From: Trebonia sp.
GTDB taxonomy: Bacteria > Actinomycetota > Actinomycetes > Streptosporangiales > Streptosporangiaceae
NCBI GenBank assembly: GCA_030038035.1
Contig: JASHPP010000614.1
Span: forward strand, 1-7,025
Length of the DNA: 7,025 nt
Direction: 5' to 3'
This document shows positions 6,280 to 7,025 of this stretch, in pieces (positions within the stretch are counted from its first letter, which is position 1; each line of letters starts with the position of its first letter). The notes under the pieces are model-generated. The model was not told the origin of the DNA, made no database searches, and saw only the letters and a program-made list of their open reading frames with translations. Made by a program: the position numbers and the translations under genes.

Positions 6280-7025
6280 TCACGATCGGGACTTGGCGAC
6301 CTCGACGCTGTCCCTGACGTTCAGCGTGTCCGAGGCCGCCTTGGACTGCACGGTGACCACCTCGGGGCCGTCCGGGCTGAAGAACTCGGTGACGCCGATC
6401 GTGGTCGTCGTGACCCACACGCACACGGTCCCTGGTGTGCTGCCAGCCGCCGTGGCGCAGGCCAGCATGCCGCCGTGCGATCCCGCCGGCTCCGTGCTCT
6501 GGTCGGTGACGAGGCTGGCCAGGCCGGCCAGGACCTTGGCCGGGGTGAAAGTCCCTTCGAATCCCGTGAAGGCGAGCACCTGGCCGTCGTCTAGCTGGTA
6601 GGCCGCGCTGAACTGGCCGGTGATCTTGCCGCCCCCGCTCAGCGCGGGGCCGCGGACGTCCTGCGAGAGCGTGGCCGCGGCGCTTTGCACGTCGGCGGGG
6701 ACCGGCGTGAGCTTGGGGTAGCCACCCGCGACGGCCGGCGTCGTCAGCGTGTAGCCGACGACGGCGGCCGACGGCCTGGCGGTGGGCGCGCTCTTGGGGG
6801 CCTGCGCGCTCGGGGTCGGCGACGGCGCCCCGGCCTGCGGCACCGAGCCGGGATTGCGGCGGACCAGGACGACCACGCCGATCACGATGGCCACCACCAC
6901 GATCACGCCGATGACGGCGAGCGGCCTGCGGTTGCCGCGCGCACCGCGGCTGCCCGCACGGCGCGCGGAACGACGGGCGCCCCCCGGGCGCCGGGCGGGG
7001 GTGTCCCACGGCCCGGCCGGGCTGT
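6280..7025 (-). CDS. membrane-anchored extracytoplasmic protein of unknown function (N-terminus beyond right edge)
   Basis: The minus-strand frame is open from the right edge to TGA at 6282-6280, giving 247 residues in view; the true start is probably outside. A GTG at 6906 is in frame but would start inside the transmembrane helix, so it is unlikely. Counting from the first full codon: an Arg/Gly-rich cytoplasmic segment with ten Arg at about 11-33; one hydrophobic helix about 35-54 (VIVVVAIVIGVVVLV); a Pro/Ser/Ala/Thr-rich linker about 57-87; then a globular domain to 247. That domain has two Cys (189, 201; ACATA and VCVWV) that could form a disulfide. This is a signal-anchor topology with the domain outside the cell. 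I do not recognise the domain; similar single-helix, two-Cys proteins are common in actinomycetes. It ends 60 bp before valS on the same strand. No function is proposed. Confidence 0.75.
   Translation of the reverse strand, partial: SPAGPWDTPARRPGGARRSARRAGSRGARGNRRPLAVIGVIVVVAIVIGVVVLVRRNPGSVPQAGAPSPTPSAQAPKSAPTARPSAAVVGYTLTTPAVAGGYPKLTPVPADVQSAAATLSQDVRGPALSGGGKITGQFSAAYQLDDGQVLAFTGFEGTFTPAKVLAGLASLVTDQSTEPAGSHGGMLACATAAGSTPGTVCVWVTTTTIGVTEFFSPDGPEVVTVQSKAASDTLNVRDSVEVAKSRS

Noticed and set aside
6976..6992. GGCGCCC-3-GGGCGCC inverted repeat near the right edge
   Set aside because: It lies in Arg/Gly/Pro codons of the membrane-anchored protein, where such GC-only dyads are expected from composition; a similar GCCCGGCCGGGC lies at 7011-7022.

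Overview
The window is very G+C-rich with strong third-position G/C bias, several GTG starts, and the gene order valS-folC-DUF4233. Together these point to a high-GC Gram-positive actinomycete (Actinomycetes, possibly Streptosporangiales). The order-level guess is inference only.

Layout, read along the minus strand from the right edge. First comes a partial gene for a membrane-anchored, apparently extracytoplasmic protein of unknown function (6280 to beyond 7025). After 60 bp comes valS (6219-3601), a complete valyl-tRNA synthetase. After another 21 bp comes folC (3579-2116), dihydrofolate/folylpolyglutamate synthase. The folC stop overlaps by 4 nt (GTGA) the start of a small four-helix membrane protein of the DUF4233 family (2119-1790). 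These last three form a compact, probably co-transcribed block. On the plus strand, a class I SAM-dependent methyltransferase gene (1084-1788) converges on the DUF4233 gene with one base between the two stop codons. A non-coding gap (814-1083) separates the methyltransferase from a divergent minus-strand gene that runs off the left edge. That gene (813 to <1) encodes an MFS-like membrane protein with an unusually long, proline- and alanine-rich N-terminal extension.

Function: valS (translation) and folC (folate and one-carbon metabolism) are housekeeping genes. The DUF4233 protein is a conserved companion of folC in actinobacteria without an assigned role. The methyltransferase and MFS-like genes look like accessory neighbours sharing a divergent control region with two adjacent small inverted repeats. 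I see no rRNA, tRNA, CRISPR array, insertion sequence, toxin-antitoxin or phage gene.

I do not see a convincing new biological system. The best second looks are the paired palindromes in the divergent promoter, a perfect 14-bp-arm hairpin inside valS, the odd N-terminal extension and 15-bp repeat of the MFS-like protein, the short in-frame ORF just before the methyltransferase, and a possible leaderless start of valS.
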